64,000 nucleotides of DNA from Arthrobacter zhangbolii (lineage in GTDB: Bacteria; Actinomycetota; Actinomycetes; Actinomycetales; Micrococcaceae): positions 2,790,001 through 2,854,000 of the forward strand of contig NZ_CP094984.1 in the NCBI RefSeq assembly GCF_022869865.1. Direction: 5' to 3'. The translations under genes and the position numbers were made by a program. This document shows positions 62,275 through 64,000 of this stretch, piece by piece (within the stretch, counting starts at the first letter, position 1; the number at the start of each line of letters is the position of its first letter). The notes beneath the pieces were generated by a model, which did not search any database, had not been told where the DNA came from, and worked only from the letters and a program-made list of their open reading frames with translations.

Positions 62275-64000
62275 ATGACGGCAGACCTATTGGCCCAGGT
62301 GGAGCAGGTGAACCCCTGCGCGGCTCCAGCCGGAGCTGACGCGGTTGGCGATGTGGCCGCTCTGCTCGCTGCGGCACGGGGGCTTGCTGAGTCCATGTCC
62401 GGGGAATGGCGCCTTCTGAATCTTGCTGAGGCGGCCGAAGCAGCTTCCCTGGTCGAAGACCTGTCCCGTATCACCGGGTACCTGCAACTGCTTCTGGCGG
62501 GCGCTATTGAACGGCATCGCCCCGCAGAGACTCTGGGCACAACGCCCGCTCCGCCGGGCACCGCAGCCTCGGAACTCCGGGCCACGGATACGGATAGTCA
62601 TTCCGGTGCCTCGGCTGCCGTAGGCGCAGCAGGCACCGCGTCGCAAGGCCGGTCCCGTGAGTTTCGGGAGTTTCGGAGCACGGCAGATTTTCTGCGGGCC
62701 CGCCTGCGGATATCCCGGGGCGAAGCAAAACGGCGTCTTGGCCTCGCCGCTGCCATCCTGCCGGGGAGCAGCATCACCGGCCATCCTCTGCCGCCGCCCT
62801 TTCCCCTGCTGGCGGATACGTGTGCCCGCGGTCTGCTGTCCATATCGGGGGCCGAGCTCATCGTCCAGTCCTTGGAGCAGGCAGAGCCGCGCCTGGAGGC
62901 TGATGCCCTGGAATCCATGGAGGAGCAGCTGGCTGCGGTGGGGGCCAGGCAGGACCATGATTTCCTGTTCCGTACCGCGCAGCACTGGCTCGCCCTTTTG
63001 GACCAGGAAACCCCTCCCGACGAAAAGGAGCTCACCCGATTCCAAGGGATTTTCCCCGGCCGCCGCAGGAACGGACTGAACCACCTGCATATTTATTGCA
63101 CCGGCGAACAGCATGAGGCGCTCACAACGGCCATGAATAGCGGAGCAAATCCGCGTGCTGAGGCAGCCCGTATGATCCCCTCCAACGAGGACGCCGCCGA
63201 CTGCAGCAGAGGAAATCTCGCCACCTCTGATACCGGCCCGGCCGCGCCTGGACCAGCGGAACCGCAGGGAGCACCGGATCCGCAGGGAGCATCGGAAAAC
63301 AACTCCAATCCAGCCGGGACTGTCCTGGGTTCCGCTTCAGCGCCGGTGTCGGGGCCAACCCGGCCGCAGCAACTGCTGAACGGCCTTCTCGGGGCAGTTC
63401 GTGCCGGTCTCGCTTCGGGCGGGGTACCCGCCGCGGGCGGTCTGCGCCCGCAGGTGATGGTGAATATCAGTCACGAGGCTCTACTCGCAGGATTACCAAC
63501 CAGGGTAGAGCCTCTGTAGAAGACACACCCGTCGCCGGCAACCGGGAGGGAAGCGGCGGGAAGTTGGAGGAAGGCTGCGGGGTCCGGGCCGGGGACGGCG
63601 AGGTGGGTTTCCCCGGGGTCCCAGAGGCACGGCCGGAGAGGCACTCTCAACGTCCGGGAACAGCCGCCTTCTCGGGACCTTTACCGGTTGAGGACATACG
63701 CAGACTGGCCTGCGATGCCGATCTGATTCCGGCAGTGCTGGGAACATCGGGACAGGTGTTGGAGATGGGAAGGTCTGCGCGGTTGTTTCCGCCGCATATT
63801 CGTAAGGCACTGTTCGCACGCGACCATGGCTGCACCTTTCCGGGCTGCACTATTCCGGGGCCATGGACGGAAGCGCACCACGTCACCTTCTGGGAACACG
63901 GAGGCGGAACCGGGATAGCGAATGGAGCACTGCTGCGCTCGTTCCACCATCATCTGGTGCATCAGGGGAACTGGCAGGTGACCATGCAGTCCGGCATTCC
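62275..64000 (+). pseudogene. DUF222 / HNH endonuclease gene, frameshifted and cut by window end
   Basis: A 414-residue reading frame (62275-63519) encodes a DUF222 domain (RLRISRGEAKRRLGLAAAILP) up to PQVMVNISHEALLAG. The rest of the family protein continues in the -1 frame from about 63492: PVEDIRRLACDADLIPAVLG, GRSARLFPPHIRKALFARD, and the HNH part CTFPGCTIPGPWTEAHHVTF. A single-base deletion or two-base insertion between about 63480 and 63519 joins the two. No slippery heptamer is evident. The C-terminus lies beyond the window. DUF222/HNH (13E12-type) genes are multi-copy in actinomycetes and often decay. Confidence 0.7.

Noticed and set aside
63480-63519. Programmed -1 frameshift
   Set aside because: There is no slippery heptamer or clear stem after the junction, and decay is common in this family.

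Overview
The window is visibly GC-rich, densely coded on both strands, and has many GTG/TTG starts. Several markers point to a high-GC Gram-positive (Actinobacteria): mycothiol synthase (mshD), a GlnR regulator, a MutT1-type NUDIX/phosphatase fusion beside ppk, an FprA ferredoxin reductase, DUF4193, and a C50 carotenoid cluster with the heterodimeric lycopene-type cyclase (crtYe/crtYf) and lycopene elongase crtEb. Together with a DUF222/HNH gene, this content suits Micrococcaceae of the Arthrobacter type. That placement comes from gene content, not from any search.

Layout. 1-12.8 kb: a membrane protein; glnR-mshD; ppk and a translationally coupled mutT1-like gene; a DUF1648 membrane protein; thyA-folA; an E. 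coli-type asd; then a coupled minus-strand run (small membrane protein, two MaoC/Had-like dehydratases, murB) and a DUF2797 protein. 12.8-20.1 kb: a PfpI protein, an unusual ParA/MinD-like ATPase, tRNA-Met and tRNA-Thr, a soluble Ser/Thr kinase fused to a GAF domain, a DEAD-box RNA helicase and a MOSC protein. 20.1-33.4 kb: a GT87 mannosyltransferase, an amidohydrolase, cystathionine gamma-synthase/lyase and cystathionine beta-synthase, an AlkA-type glycosylase, an acyl-CoA synthetase, a monooxygenase-fold protein, an ammonium transporter with a PII-like tail, a glutathione-independent formaldehyde dehydrogenase, thioredoxin, a MarR regulator and tRNA-Tyr. 33.5-42.3 kb: a small secreted protein, YajQ, a histidine phosphatase, HtpX, an MFS exporter, an MBL-fold hydrolase, two coupled alpha/beta hydrolases, and a Fur regulator with a monofunctional catalase.

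42.4-49.0 kb: the carotenoid locus. idi (plus strand) is divergent from crtE-crtB-crtI-crtYe-crtYf-crtEb (minus strand), with a GT2 glycosyltransferase after idi. The genes supply IPP/DMAPP, GGPP, phytoene, lycopene, the C50 extension and the cyclised end groups. 49.0-64.0 kb: a YjdF-like membrane protein, TerC under a yybP-ykoY riboswitch, a MobA-like nucleotidyltransferase, DUF4193, a YtxH-like protein, an aldehyde dehydrogenase / alcohol dehydrogenase / DUF779 operon, a drug-type MFS exporter, a GAF regulator probably linked to that operon, fprA, rarD, and a frameshifted DUF222/HNH gene cut by the window edge.

I found no CRISPR array, rRNA, prophage or intact insertion sequence. The most notable items are the Amt-PII fusion, the ParA-like protein with an altered P-loop and 9-bp repeats upstream, a 22-bp perfect hairpin with a U-tract that terminates no visible plus-strand gene (a candidate small RNA), several palindromic operators, and a family of short in-frame tandem duplications.
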